From positions 558,001 to 622,000 of the forward strand of contig NZ_VSLZ01000001.1 of NCBI RefSeq assembly GCF_010747475.1: 64,000 nt of DNA, written 5' to 3'. Made by a program: the position numbers and the translations under genes. A model generated the notes under the pieces. That model saw only the letters and a list, made by a program, of their open reading frames with translations, did not search any database and was not told the origin of the DNA. Of the stretch, positions 1 to 9,666 are shown piece after piece (within the stretch, counting starts at the first letter, position 1; the number at the start of each line of letters is the position of its first letter). This stretch comes from Halorussus sp. MSC15.2 (GTDB lineage Archaea; Halobacteriota; Halobacteria; Halobacteriales; Haladaptataceae).

Positions 1-1
1 G

Positions 2-397
2 AAGGGACCGTCCTCGCGCGCCACGTTCCAAGACGCCAACGGCGTCGCTGTCTCGGCCTTCTCCAAGCGCAAGAAGGCCGCAAAGAAGTTCGCCCGGTTC
101 ATGTCCACGACCGAGTCCTCCAAGACGGACATGCTCGTCGAGGGCAACCCGTCGGTGGTCCCGGAAGTGTACGACTCCCCCGAAGTGAAGGAGAAGTACC
201 CCGCCGACCTCGTCGAGGACATGAAGTTCAACCTCGAGAACGCCAAGAGCGAGACGTACCTCGCGCAGCCGCAGGTGGACAACTTCCTCTCGAACCAGAT
301 TACGCCCGCCCTGCTCGGCGACAAGGACCCGCAGACGGCGCTCAAGACGGCACGCGACAACATCGTCGGACTCTACAAGGACATCGGCGTCCTGTGA
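2..397 (+). CDS. Sugar ABC transporter substrate-binding protein, C-terminal part (cut by window edge)
   Basis: The reading frame is open from the left edge and ends at the TGA at 395-397, so the N-terminus with its signal sequence lies outside the window. The visible 131 residues resemble the C-terminal lobe of family 1 solute-binding proteins: a GVAVSAFSK segment, then a KKFARFM helix and a helical tail. The protein should sit outside the cell, probably as a lipid-anchored or Tat-exported protein, and deliver a sugar to the two permeases that follow 30 bases downstream. The substrate cannot be read from this fragment. The assignment rests mostly on operon context. Confidence 0.85.
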   Translation, partial: KGPSSRATFQDANGVAVSAFSKRKKAAKKFARFMSTTESSKTDMLVEGNPSVVPEVYDSPEVKEKYPADLVEDMKFNLENAKSETYLAQPQVDNFLSNQITPALLGDKDPQTALKTARDNIVGLYKDIGVL

Positions 398-427
398 CCG
401 CGTCCCCCCGTTTGCTCATACGACACG

Positions 428-1351
428 ATGACTGAATCACGACACTCCCTACGACGACGGCTAGACAAGCTGTTCGTCCCGCTCACTATCGGGCCGACGC
501 TGCTCTGGATAGCCGGTATCATCATCTATCCGACGGCGAAGCTCCTGTGGTCGAGTCTGTTCTTCACGAACCCCATCACGGGACAGAAAGAGTTCGTCGG
601 CCTCCGAAACTTCCAACGACTCCTGCTGGGCGACGGCGGGGCGCTGCTGAATCCGAACTTCGTCTCGTTCACGAAGAACACCCTCGTGTACGTCGGGTTC
701 AGCGTCTCCATCTCGTTCCTGTTGGGACTCGGTATCGCCATCCTGCTGAACAAGGACCTGAAGGGTCGCGGCTGGCTGCGCACGGCGGTCATCGTGCCGT
801 GGATTCTCCCGTACGTGATGAGCGGGCTGATGTGGCGCTGGATGTTTCAGGCGCAGTACGGAGCCATCAACGGCGTGCTCGTTCAGTCCGGACTGATTCC
901 GAACAAGATAGCGTTCCTGTCGGACGGGACGCTGGCGATGATGGCGCTGATAATCGCGGACGTGTGGGTGTTCACGCCGTTCATCATCATCATCCTGCTC
1001 GCGGGCCTCCAGAACGTCCCGGAGCAGTTGTACGACGCCGCGGAAGTAGACGGCGCGAGTAGCTGGTCGAGGTTCTGGAACGTCACCTACCCGTTCCTCA
1101 AGCCCTCGATTCTGGTCGCGCTCACCATCCGCATCATCTTCGACATCCGCGCGCTCGACCTCGTCTGGGTCATGACGCAGGGCGGTCCCGGCACGGAGAC
1201 CGAGGTGTGGGCGTCGTGGCTCTACCGCACGGCACAGGTGTTCAACAAGCCCGGTGAAGGCGCGGCGCTCGGCGTCGTGATGCTCGCGGTCACGTTCGCC
1301 ATCGTGGCCGTGCTGTACAAGATATTCGGCGAAACCCCCTACGAAACATGA
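428..1351 (+). CDS. Sugar ABC transporter permease, MalF/UgpA type
   Basis: This 307-residue protein has six strongly hydrophobic stretches (the first near residues 17-40). The cytoplasmic EAA loop that docks onto the ATPase lies near residues 199-225 and contains AAEVDGASSWSRF. Size and layout fit the first inner-membrane permease of a carbohydrate-uptake (CUT1) ABC importer. It follows the binding protein by 30 bases and overlaps the next permease by four bases (ATGA), so the genes should be cotranscribed. Function as a transporter is well supported; the sugar is unknown. Confidence 0.93.
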   Translation: MTESRHSLRRRLDKLFVPLTIGPTLLWIAGIIIYPTAKLLWSSLFFTNPITGQKEFVGLRNFQRLLLGDGGALLNPNFVSFTKNTLVYVGFSVSISFLLGLGIAILLNKDLKGRGWLRTAVIVPWILPYVMSGLMWRWMFQAQYGAINGVLVQSGLIPNKIAFLSDGTLAMMALIIADVWVFTPFIIIILLAGLQNVPEQLYDAAEVDGASSWSRFWNVTYPFLKPSILVALTIRIIFDIRALDLVWVMTQGGPGTETEVWASWLYRTAQVFNKPGEGAALGVVMLAVTFAIVAVLYKIFGETPYET

Positions 1352-2268
1352 GTACCGAAACGTCACGACTCGCCCGACTCACGGAGAGTCTGGGTCTGGA
1401 CGCGGACAACGAGTGGCCGAGCGTGGTGCGCGAGCGACTGATATCGTACGGCCTGCTCGGGGTGTACGTGTTCGTGGTGTGGTTCCCCATCTACTACATC
1501 CTCATCACGAGCTTCAAACCCACCTCGGAGGTGCTCTCGCTCCCGATAACGTTCTTCCCGCACGACGCGACGATTCAGAACTACGTGGACATCTTCAACA
1601 ACCGACCGTTCGAACTGTACACGTTCAACAGTCTGGTCGTCGCCAGCACCACCACGGTCATCGTGGTGACGCTGGGAACGCTGTCGGGCTACACGTTCTC
1701 GCGCTATGACTTCCTCGGTAACAAGGCGCTGTTGCTCAGCATCATCGCGGCGCGGATGATTCCGCCAATCGCGCTCATCGTGCCGTTCTTCCAGATAATG
1801 TCTCAGCCGCCGCTCATCGGCGGTATCACGGGCAGTCTCTACGACACGAGAATCGCGCTCATCCTGACGTACACGTTCTTCAACCTCCCGTTCGCGGTGT
1901 GGATAATGAAGAACTACTTCGACGGCGTGCCCGAGAGTCTGGACGAGCAGGCGAAGGTGGACGGCTGTTCGACGTGGGAGGGGTTCGTGAAGATTATCCT
2001 TCCCGTCGCCAAGCCCGGCATCGCGGCCACCGCGATTCTGGCGTTCATCTTCTCGTGGAACGAGTTCGTCTTCGCGCTCGTCCTCACCTCGTCCGAGCAG
2101 GCCCAGACGCTCCCCATCGCGGTCAGCCTGTTCGTCGCCGACGACTTCGTCGATTGGGCACACCTCGCGGCCGGCGGGATGATAGCCGCGCTCCCCGGCA
2201 TCCTGTTCGGTCTCTTCTTCCAGCGGTACATCGTCAGCGGACTCACGCAGGGAGCGGTCAAAGAATGA
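1348..2268 (+). CDS. Sugar ABC transporter permease, MalG/UgpE type
   Basis: This 306-residue protein is the second permease of the importer. It has an N-terminal membrane segment near residues 33-55, five further hydrophobic helices, and an EAA loop near residues 194-220 reading EQAKVDGCSTWEGF, followed by the usual LPVAKPGI. The C-terminal SGLTQGAVKE is characteristic of MalG-like proteins. The ATG overlaps the stop of the first permease. It should form a heterodimer with that protein, with the ATPase bound on the cytoplasmic side. Confidence 0.94.
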   Translation: MSTETSRLARLTESLGLDADNEWPSVVRERLISYGLLGVYVFVVWFPIYYILITSFKPTSEVLSLPITFFPHDATIQNYVDIFNNRPFELYTFNSLVVASTTTVIVVTLGTLSGYTFSRYDFLGNKALLLSIIAARMIPPIALIVPFFQIMSQPPLIGGITGSLYDTRIALILTYTFFNLPFAVWIMKNYFDGVPESLDEQAKVDGCSTWEGFVKIILPVAKPGIAATAILAFIFSWNEFVFALVLTSSEQAQTLPIAVSLFVADDFVDWAHLAAGGMIAALPGILFGLFFQRYIVSGLTQGAVKE

Positions 2269-2301
2269 TTTCGGAACACGCTGCAGACGGCGGTGGTATC
2301 G

Positions 2302-3440
<1,139 letters not shown>

Positions 3441-3444
<4 letters not shown>

Positions 3445-3605
3445 ACGTCGAGCGCGTGAGTACGTCCTCGGCGGTCCTGCTGGCCCTCGGCGGCGGTCTC
3501 ACCGCGCTCGCCGCCGTGAACTACGCGGACGGCGTCTACGGCGGCGCGACGGTCGCCGGAATCGGCGGCATCGTCGCGTTCGTCTTCGTCCTCCTGCTGG
3601 ACTGA
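3441..3605 (+). CDS. Small membrane protein at the end of the ABC operon
   Basis: A 54-codon gene begins with GTG at 3441, overlapping the TGA of the ATPase gene by four bases, the same translational coupling seen elsewhere here. The protein has a short polar start and two hydrophobic helices (about residues 10-26 and 34-53) separated by the polar turn NYADGVYGG. I do not recognise a family. Coupling to the transporter genes suggests it is translated with them and may be an accessory membrane subunit, but that is inference. The start could alternatively be the GTG six codons later. Confidence 0.6.
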
Positions 3606-3621
3606 CCGGACGCGCCCGAGC

Positions 3622-3633
3622 GAAAACAAAAAG
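3622..3633 (+). promoter_or_regulatory. Probable promoter of glpR-pfkB
   Basis: The 69-base gap before glpR holds an A-rich element (gaaaacaaaaag), the only AT-rich patch there. It lies about 45 bases before the ATG, farther than in leaderless genes nearby, so a short leader is expected. No clear GlpR inverted repeat was found by eye. Confidence 0.35.
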
Positions 3634-3674
3634 GTTCCCGAACACTTCCACGCGGATAGCGAACAGGCCCACGC

Positions 3675-4442
3675 ATGCTCCCAGCCGAACGTAAACGAGA
3701 AATCCGCGAGACCGTGACCGAGCGCGACGGGTGTTCCGTCGCCGAACTCGCCGAGATGCTCGACGTCTCGAAGGCGACCATCCGGCGAGACCTCCGCGAC
3801 CTCGAAGACGAGGGACTCGTCGAGCGGTCTCACGGCGGTGCTCTCCCGGTTCGGACCGTCGCCAGCGAGCAGTCGTACAGTCAGCGCGGCGTCCAGAATC
3901 TGGAGGCCAAGCGGGCCATCGCGGCACGCGCGCGTCAGGAGTTTCAGGACGAGCAGGTGGTCTTCTTCGACTCCGGGACGACGACCATGGAGGTCGCGAA
4001 GCGAGCGCCCGGCGACGTGGACTTCATCGCGGCGACCAACTCCCCCATGCTCGCGCTCGAGTTCGCGGACAACGGCCGCGACGTGAAACTGACCGGCGGC
4101 ACCCTCCGCCAGCAGACGCGGGCGCTCGTGGGACCGACCGGCGAGTCGTTCATGGAGCGGACGAACTTCGACCAAGTGTTCCTCGGAACCAACGCGGTGG
4201 ACCCCGACGCGGGTCTCACTACGCCGAACGAGGCCGAGGCACGGATGAAGCAGTTGATGTGCGAGAAGTCCCAGCGAGTCGTGCTGGTGGCCGACGCGAC
4301 GAAGTTCGGCCGCAAGAGCTTCGTCCAGTTCGCCGACATCGAGACGGTGGACCTCGTCATCACCGACGCGGAACTCGACGGCGCGATGCGCGAGGCGTTC
4401 GAGGCGGCGTCGGTCGACGTCGTCGATGGAGTCCGCGAATGA
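3675..4442 (+). CDS. glpR: DeoR-family repressor GlpR of sugar metabolism
   Basis: This 255-residue protein has an N-terminal DeoR winged-helix domain (residues about 3-57; the recognition region is LDVSKATIRRDLRDLEDEGL, followed by ERSHGGAL). A C-terminal sugar-phosphate sensing domain follows, with FDSGTTTMEVA and the LVADATKFGR segment typical of the family. In Haloferax, GlpR represses fructose and glucose kinase genes when glycerol is present. Here it overlaps the 1-phosphofructokinase gene (ATGA) and precedes a complete fructose PTS, which fits the same role. The ligand is not readable from sequence. Confidence 0.93.
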   Translation: MLPAERKREIRETVTERDGCSVAELAEMLDVSKATIRRDLRDLEDEGLVERSHGGALPVRTVASEQSYSQRGVQNLEAKRAIAARARQEFQDEQVVFFDSGTTTMEVAKRAPGDVDFIAATNSPMLALEFADNGRDVKLTGGTLRQQTRALVGPTGESFMERTNFDQVFLGTNAVDPDAGLTTPNEAEARMKQLMCEKSQRVVLVADATKFGRKSFVQFADIETVDLVITDAELDGAMREAFEAASVDVVDGVRE

Positions 4443-5347
4443 TTCTGACGGTCACGCTGAACCCCGCGGTGGACCACACCATCAAACTCGACGGGTCGCT
4501 CGAAACCGGCGCGGTCAACCGGACGACGCTCGACCAGTACGACGCGGGGGGCAAGGGCATCAACGTCTCGAAGTACCTCGACGCCCTCGGCGTCGATACC
4601 GTCTCCAGCGGACTGGTCGGCGGACTGTTCGGCGACTTCGTGGAGCAGCAACTCTCGCGGACCAAGGTCCCCCACGACTTCGTGGAGATGTCGGGGTGCA
4701 CCCGTCTGAACACGACGATTCTCTCGGCTGACGGCGAGTACAAGATAAACCAGTCGGGCCACCCGGTGAAGCGACGGACCGTGCGGGCCATCCTCGACCG
4801 GATTCAGGAGTACGACCCCGACACGGTGGTCGTCGCCGGGAGTCTGCCGCCGGGACTCGGCGCCCCGACCATCGACACGATAGCGGAGGCGGGCGACTGG
4901 GACACCGTGGTGGACGTCGAAGGCGGTCTGCTCGACCGTCTGGAGGTCGAGTACGCCTGCTGCAAGCCCAATCGCGCGGAACTGGCGACCGCCACCGGGA
5001 TGCCGACAGAGACGGTCGAGGAGTGCCGCGCGGCCGCCCAGGAACTCCGAGCGAACGGGTTCCGCCGCGTGGTCGCGTCGCTCGATTCGGACGGGGCGAT
5101 TCTGGCCACCGAGGACGACGTGCTGTACGTCCCGGCACCGGACGCCGACGTGGTGGACGCGGTCGGCGCTGGCGACGCGCTGCTCGCGGGCGTGCTGAAG
5201 GCCGCCGCGGACGAGCGGTCGCCCGAGTACACGCTCCGATACGGGGTGGCGGTGGCCGCCCGCGTGGTGGAGACGCCCGGGACCACGGTCCCGTCGCTGT
5301 CGAGCGTCGCCGAGGAAGCCCGCTCGAACACGCTGCGGTCGCTCTGA
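4439..5347 (+). CDS. pfkB: 1-phosphofructokinase (PfkB family)
   Basis: A 302-residue PfkB/ribokinase-family kinase. The N-terminal MILTVTLNPAVDHTI and the GGKGINVS motif (residues 38-45) are typical of fructose-1-phosphate kinases. The C-terminal anion-hole motif is DAVGAGD, with the catalytic base Asp246. It should convert fructose 1-phosphate, the product of the fructose PTS encoded downstream, into fructose 1,6-bisphosphate in the cytoplasm. The ATG at 4439 overlaps the glpR stop, so regulator and kinase are coupled. The substrate assignment depends on both the motifs and the PTS neighbourhood. Confidence 0.95.
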   Translation: MILTVTLNPAVDHTIKLDGSLETGAVNRTTLDQYDAGGKGINVSKYLDALGVDTVSSGLVGGLFGDFVEQQLSRTKVPHDFVEMSGCTRLNTTILSADGEYKINQSGHPVKRRTVRAILDRIQEYDPDTVVVAGSLPPGLGAPTIDTIAEAGDWDTVVDVEGGLLDRLEVEYACCKPNRAELATATGMPTETVEECRAAAQELRANGFRRVVASLDSDGAILATEDDVLYVPAPDADVVDAVGAGDALLAGVLKAAADERSPEYTLRYGVAVAARVVETPGTTVPSLSSVAEEARSNTLRSL

Positions 5348-5375
5348 GCGAGTACGCTCGAACAGAAACGAACGA

Positions 5376-5385
5376 ATTCAAAAAC
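5376..5385 (+). promoter_or_regulatory. Probable promoter of the PTS genes
   Basis: The 74-base gap between pfkB and ptfC contains the AT-rich run attcaaaaac, about 40 bases before the ptfC start. A separate promoter here would match the split glpR-pfkB and ptf units known in Haloferax. The exact transcription start is not determinable. Confidence 0.4.
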
Positions 5386-5421
5386 ACTTTGCCCGTCCGC
5401 TCACACGTGACACCAAGTACC

Positions 5422-6522
5422 ATGGAAGACGGTTCAGTCGGGGGTCGCGCGACGCCTCGGTACGTCAGGGCCAACCTGATGACGGGCGTCACGTACATGA
5501 TTCCGTTCGTCACCATCGCCGGGGTGTTTCAGGCCGTCGGCTACACCCTCGGGAACTCGACGACCATCGGCGGTGACATCGGCACGCTCCCGTGGTATCT
5601 GGTGACCGTCGGGTCCGTCGCGCTCAACGCCATGGTCCCCGTCCTCGGCGGGTTCGTCGCGTACGCCGTCGCCGACCGGCCGGGGTTCGCGCCGGGGTTC
5701 GTCCTCGCGGCGCTGGTCCACGACCCCCGTCTCGTTCAGGCCACCGCGACGCTGCTCGGTGTGGACACCGGGGACGCGCAGGCCGGGTACCTCGGCGCGC
5801 TCATCGTCGGCCTGCTCGCCGGGGTGACGACGGAGTGGGCGAAAGACCGGAACGCGCCGTCGGTCCTCCGTCCGATGGTCCCGGTCCTCGCCATCCCGGT
5901 CGGCGTCACCGCGGTCCTCGGTCCGGTCGCCCTGATTCTCGGCGTTCCGCTCGCGCTGACGATGAACTCCGTCGAGGCGCTGCTGCGCGGCGCGTCGCTT
6001 CCTGTCCTCGTCGCCGTGGGTGGGACCCTCGGCGCGATGATGGCGCTGGACCTCGGCGGTCCCGTCAACAAGGTCGCGTACGTCTTCGCGGTCGGTCTCC
6101 TCCCCGAACTCATGTTCCGGCCGATGGCCGCGGTGATGGTTGCCGGGATGGTCCCGCCGCTGGGTCTGGCCGCCTCCCACCTGCTCGTCCCGAGTCGCTA
6201 CCCCGACGTGGATTCCAGTCAACCGAAGGCCGCGATAGTCGCCGGACTCTCGTTCGTCACCGAGGGGGCGCTGGCCTACACCACCCAGAACGCGGGCCGG
6301 TCCTCGCTCTCGTGCGTCGCGGGCGGGGCGGTCGGCGGTGCCGCGTCGATGGCCCTCGGCGTCACCATGCCCGCCCCGCACGGCGGTCTCCTCGTCGTCC
6401 CGCTGGCGAACCGACCGTTAGCGTTCCTCGGGTGCATCGCCCTCGGGGCGGCGACCACCGCCGTCGTCGCCACGGTCCGACGACCCAAGATTGATACACC
6501 GCGAACTCCGCAGGGGGAGTAA
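5422..6522 (+). CDS. ptfC: Fructose PTS enzyme IIC (membrane channel)
   Basis: A 366-residue polytopic membrane protein of the fructose-specific EIIC family. The N-terminus RANLMTGVTYMIPFV, the central segment LDLGGPVNKVAYVF and the later FVTEGALAY are characteristic of fructose EIIC proteins, with about nine or ten hydrophobic helices. It would carry fructose across the membrane and hand it to EIIB for phosphorylation at C1. The ATG at 5422 lies inside a longer open frame whose upstream part overlaps pfkB and is not coding. EIIC is a separate polypeptide here, as in other haloarchaea. Confidence 0.95.
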   Translation: MEDGSVGGRATPRYVRANLMTGVTYMIPFVTIAGVFQAVGYTLGNSTTIGGDIGTLPWYLVTVGSVALNAMVPVLGGFVAYAVADRPGFAPGFVLAALVHDPRLVQATATLLGVDTGDAQAGYLGALIVGLLAGVTTEWAKDRNAPSVLRPMVPVLAIPVGVTAVLGPVALILGVPLALTMNSVEALLRGASLPVLVAVGGTLGAMMALDLGGPVNKVAYVFAVGLLPELMFRPMAAVMVAGMVPPLGLAASHLLVPSRYPDVDSSQPKAAIVAGLSFVTEGALAYTTQNAGRSSLSCVAGGAVGGAASMALGVTMPAPHGGLLVVPLANRPLAFLGCIALGAATTAVVATVRRPKIDTPRTPQGE

Positions 6523-6527
6523 CCGCC

Positions 6528-6983
6528 ATGGACGCCGAGGATTTCGTCGTTCCCGCGCTCGTCACGCTCGACGACCCGCCCGCCGAGCGACGGGCGTGCA
6601 TCGACTTCTTACTCGACCTCGCAGTGGACGCCGGCCGCGTGACAGACCGAGCGGCGGCGCGAGACGCGCTACTGGAACGGGAGTCTGTCTCGCCGACGGG
6701 ACTGGGTCACGGTGTCGCGCTCCCGCACGCGCGGACCGAAGCCGTCACCGCCCCGACCGTGGCGTTCGCCCGGTCTGACCGCGGCGTCGATTTCGACGCC
6801 CCCGACGGCGAACCCGCGACGCTGCTCGTCTGTCTGCTCGCCCCGGCGGATGCCGACGAGGACCACCTCGCGGTGCTGAGTCGCCTCTCGCGGTCGCTCG
6901 CCGACTCGGCGTTCCGGACGCGACTCGCCGAGGCCTCTTCGGAGCGAGCCGTCGTGAACGCGCTCCGGGAGGCGGTAGCGTGA
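6528..6983 (+). CDS. ptfA: Fructose PTS enzyme IIA
   Basis: A 151-residue EIIA of the fructose/mannitol type. The phosphate-accepting histidine is His67 in GHGVALPHAR, the family's conserved site. The protein accepts phosphate from HPr and passes it to the EIIB cysteine. It begins five bases after ptfC, and its stop overlaps the GTG start of ptsH. Length and motif match stand-alone EIIA proteins. Confidence 0.95.
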   Translation: MDAEDFVVPALVTLDDPPAERRACIDFLLDLAVDAGRVTDRAAARDALLERESVSPTGLGHGVALPHARTEAVTAPTVAFARSDRGVDFDAPDGEPATLLVCLLAPADADEDHLAVLSRLSRSLADSAFRTRLAEASSERAVVNALREAVA

Positions 6984-7243
6984 CCGAACGCCGGGTCGCC
7001 GTCGAGCGCGAGACCGGTCTCCACGCCAGACCTGCGCGAGCGGTCGCCGAGACCGCCGCCGACTTCGAGGCGACCGTCACCGTCGCGTCCGGCGACCGGA
7101 CCGCGCGGGCCGAGAGTCCGCTCGAACTCACCGCGCTCGGCGTCGAACGCGGCGAGGAGGTCGTGGTTCGCGCTCGCGGCGACGATGCAGAGTCGGCACT
7201 CGACGCAGTCGCCGACGTTCTCGCGGGGGAGGACGACTCGTGA
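6980..7243 (+). CDS. ptsH: Phosphocarrier protein HPr
   Basis: An 87-residue HPr. The active site is His15 in ETGLHARPA, exactly at the classical position, and the ELTALGVERGEEV segment matches the HPr core. A serine also falls at position 46, the site used by HPr kinase in Firmicutes; I see no such kinase in the window, so that match may mean nothing. It starts with GTG overlapping the ptfA stop, and its own stop overlaps ptsI. It shuttles phosphate from enzyme I to EIIA. Confidence 0.95.
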   Translation: MTERRVAVERETGLHARPARAVAETAADFEATVTVASGDRTARAESPLELTALGVERGEEVVVRARGDDAESALDAVADVLAGEDDS

Positions 7244-8913
7244 CCGACCTCCGCGGCGTCGGGGTCGGGACGGGCGCGGCGACGGGGAAGGCGTTCTGGC
7301 TGACGCGCGACGCCTCTGACTCGCCCGACACTCCGGACGCATCTGATACCCAAACCGCGCACGGCACACCGGAGGACTCCAGTCGGTCGCCGGACGCGGA
7401 GCGCGAGCGGTTCGAGCGCGCCCGCTCCCGGACCGTCGAGGAACTCCGCGACGAGCAGGAGCGCGCGGCCGCCGCGGTGGGGAAAGCCGCCGAAGACGTT
7501 CTCGCCACCCACGAGACGTTCCTCTACGACCCGGCGTTCGAGGAGCGCGTCGAGGAGGCCATCGAGGCCGACGAGACGGCTGAGCGCGCGGTCGCGAGCG
7601 CCCTCGAAGACTGGATAGAGGCGTTCGAGGACACCGGCGGCAAGACGGCCGCGCGCGCCGACGACCTCCGGGACCTGCGCGGGCGACTCCTCCGCGCGTT
7701 TCCGGGCGAGTCGGAACGCTCGGTCAGGGGCGTCCCGCCGAACGCGGTGGTACTGGCCGAGCGACTCGAACCCAGTCAGGCCGTCCGCCTCGCCGAGGAG
7801 GGCGTCACCGCCGTGGCCACGGTCTCGGGGAGTCGAACCTCTCACGCCGCGATACTCCTCCGGTCGCGCGGCGTCCCCGCCGTGGTCGGCGTCGGCGAGG
7901 CGCTCCGGACCGTGGAGGGCGGCAGTCGCGTCGGGGTGGATGCGGCCGCGGGCCGCGTTACGCTCGCTCCCGGAGACGACGACGCAGGCTCACTCGTGCA
8001 AGAAACTCCGAGCGACGTCCGCACCGCGTCCGGAACGCCGCTCGCCGTGACCGCGAACGTCGGGTCGAGTCGGGAGGCGGCGGTCGCCCTGGAGCGCGGG
8101 GCCGACGGCGTCGGACTGTTCCGCAGCGAGTTCCTCGCGTTCCGGTCCGACGGCGTCCCCGACGCGGACGCCCAGACCGAGGCGTACGCCGCGGCGCTCG
8201 ACCGGTTTCCAGAGAGCAGGGTTGCGGTCCGGACGTTCGACTTCGGCGGGGACAAGCCGCTTCCCGGAACCGACGAGACCGGCCCCCGCGGCGTCGCCGG
8301 GTCGCTGGCAAACCCCGACCGCCACCGGGACCAACTCCGCGCGCTCTGTCGGGCCGCGGCCCGCGGCGCGGGCGACCTCACCGTCGTCCTCCCGCACGTG
8401 ACCCGCGTCGAGGAGGTGACGGCAGTACGCGACCACCTCGACGCGGTGACCGACGAACTCGCCGACGAGGGCGTCGCCTACGAGCGACCCGACCTCGGCG
8501 TCATGGTGGAGACGCCCGCCGCCGTCGAACTCGCGCCCGAACTCGCCGACCGCGTCGCGTCGGTCTCGCTGGGAACGAACGACCTCGCGCGGTACGTCCT
8601 CGGGACGACGCGCGACGCCGACCCGGAGGCGACCGAACCCGCGGTGATTCGCGCCATCGAACGGGCCGTCGCCGCGGCGACCGACGCGGGAGTCCGCGTG
8701 CGGTGCTGCGGCGAAGCGACCGCCGACCCCGACTTCGCGGCGCTGCTCGTGGGGTTCGGCGTGACCGAGACGAGCGTGGCTCCCGACGCGGTGCCCGCCG
8801 TGCGTCGCCGACTCGACGGTCTCGACGCGGACGCCGCGGCGGCCGTCGCCGAGCGTGCGGCCGCGGCGAGTACGAAGAGTGAAGTGGATTCCCTCCTCAA
8901 CGGAGAGTCATGA
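7240..8913 (+). CDS. ptsI: PTS enzyme I (phosphoenolpyruvate-protein phosphotransferase)
   Basis: A 557-residue enzyme I that moves phosphate from PEP to HPr. The phosphorylated residue is His202 in GSRTSHAAIL. The PEP-binding barrel shows VGLFRSEFL, RTFDFGGDKPLP, VMVETPAAV and SLGTNDLARY, and the catalytic cysteine is Cys490 in CCGEATAD. Residues about 24-55 form an Asp/Ser/Thr/Pro-rich insertion near the N-terminus that bacterial enzyme I lacks, probably a surface loop. GTG start overlapping ptsH; the stop overlaps ptfB. Confidence 0.96.
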   Translation: MTDLRGVGVGTGAATGKAFWLTRDASDSPDTPDASDTQTAHGTPEDSSRSPDAERERFERARSRTVEELRDEQERAAAAVGKAAEDVLATHETFLYDPAFEERVEEAIEADETAERAVASALEDWIEAFEDTGGKTAARADDLRDLRGRLLRAFPGESERSVRGVPPNAVVLAERLEPSQAVRLAEEGVTAVATVSGSRTSHAAILLRSRGVPAVVGVGEALRTVEGGSRVGVDAAAGRVTLAPGDDDAGSLVQETPSDVRTASGTPLAVTANVGSSREAAVALERGADGVGLFRSEFLAFRSDGVPDADAQTEAYAAALDRFPESRVAVRTFDFGGDKPLPGTDETGPRGVAGSLANPDRHRDQLRALCRAAARGAGDLTVVLPHVTRVEEVTAVRDHLDAVTDELADEGVAYERPDLGVMVETPAAVELAPELADRVASVSLGTNDLARYVLGTTRDADPEATEPAVIRAIERAVAAATDAGVRVRCCGEATADPDFAALLVGFGVTETSVAPDAVPAVRRRLDGLDADAAAAVAERAAAASTKSEVDSLLNGES

Positions 8914-9305
8914 ATCTCGTCGCAGTCACCGCGTGTCCCACCGGAATCGCCCACAGTCAGATGGGCGCGGAGTCGCTGGCGCAGGCGGCGACCGACGCCG
9001 GTCACGCCGTCGAGGTCGAGGTCCACGGCGCGATGGGCACGGAGAACGAACTCGGGGAGGGCGACCTGAAGCGGGCCGAGGCCGCCATCGTCGCGGCCGA
9101 CGTTCGGGTGGACACCGAGCGCTTCGCCGACCTCCCCACGGTCGTCGCTCCGGTCGGGGCGGCGGTCTCCGACCCGGACGCGCTCGTCGAGCGCGCCGTC
9201 AGTCTGGGTCGTTCCGGAGAACCGACGACCGTTCGCATCGAAGACGACTCGACCGACGGTGAGAGTCACGGTCTCGTGGGTAGTCTCCGGCGACTGCTAG
9301 AGTAA
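8910..9305 (+). CDS. ptfB: Fructose PTS enzyme IIB
   Basis: A 131-residue fructose-type EIIB. Phosphate is carried by Cys9 in TACPTGIAHS, and GTENEL near residues 48-53 is the second family signature. A hydrophilic C-terminal tail of about 30 residues follows the domain. It is the last gene of the PTS operon and overlaps ptsI by four bases. In Haloferax volcanii EIIB is encoded near EIIC; here it is at the end, so gene order differs. No fba aldolase gene follows. Confidence 0.94.
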   Translation: MNLVAVTACPTGIAHSQMGAESLAQAATDAGHAVEVEVHGAMGTENELGEGDLKRAEAAIVAADVRVDTERFADLPTVVAPVGAAVSDPDALVERAVSLGRSGEPTTVRIEDDSTDGESHGLVGSLRRLLE

Positions 9306-9666
9306 TCGGTTCCACGACGTCCCACCGGTGCTGTCGTCTTTCGCTACTTCTCGGAGTTGTTTCGGCGGACGCGAGCGTTAGCCCTCCGCTCGCCGAGCGG
9401 TCCTCTTCCTATCGCCGAACGACGACGAAGTCCTTCGATGTCACCGACGACGACCGACACGCCCTCTATAAATCATATGTGGCCATAGCAATTCGTCGCG
9501 GACCACCCACGACGGAGGGCTACGAGACCCTTCTGGCCGACGGCGGAATCGTACTCTACGAACCGTAGACTGGTGGTAGAGCCGCGGAGAACTGCCTCGA
9601 AGGCGTCTGAGGGCGTAGCCATTCGACTTATCGTGTTCAGCGTCCAACGGGAAGACTGGGGAGACT
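9306..9666. other. 361-base intergenic region with promoter-like elements
   Basis: There is no convincing gene. A good TATA-like sequence, tctataaat, lies at 9465-9473. A 29-codon frame from the GTG at 9479 to the TAG at 9568 reads like a gene end (TEGYETLLADGGIVLYEP) and may be a remnant or a micro-gene. A second AT-rich element (attcgactta) at 9621-9630 is about 40 bases before the SPW gene and is its likely promoter. Confidence 0.4.

Noticed and set aside
7300-7400. A third copy of the 27-base element in ptsI, because of an ASD-rich insertion
   Set aside because: The DNA does not match the 27-mer; it is an ordinary acidic low-complexity insertion.
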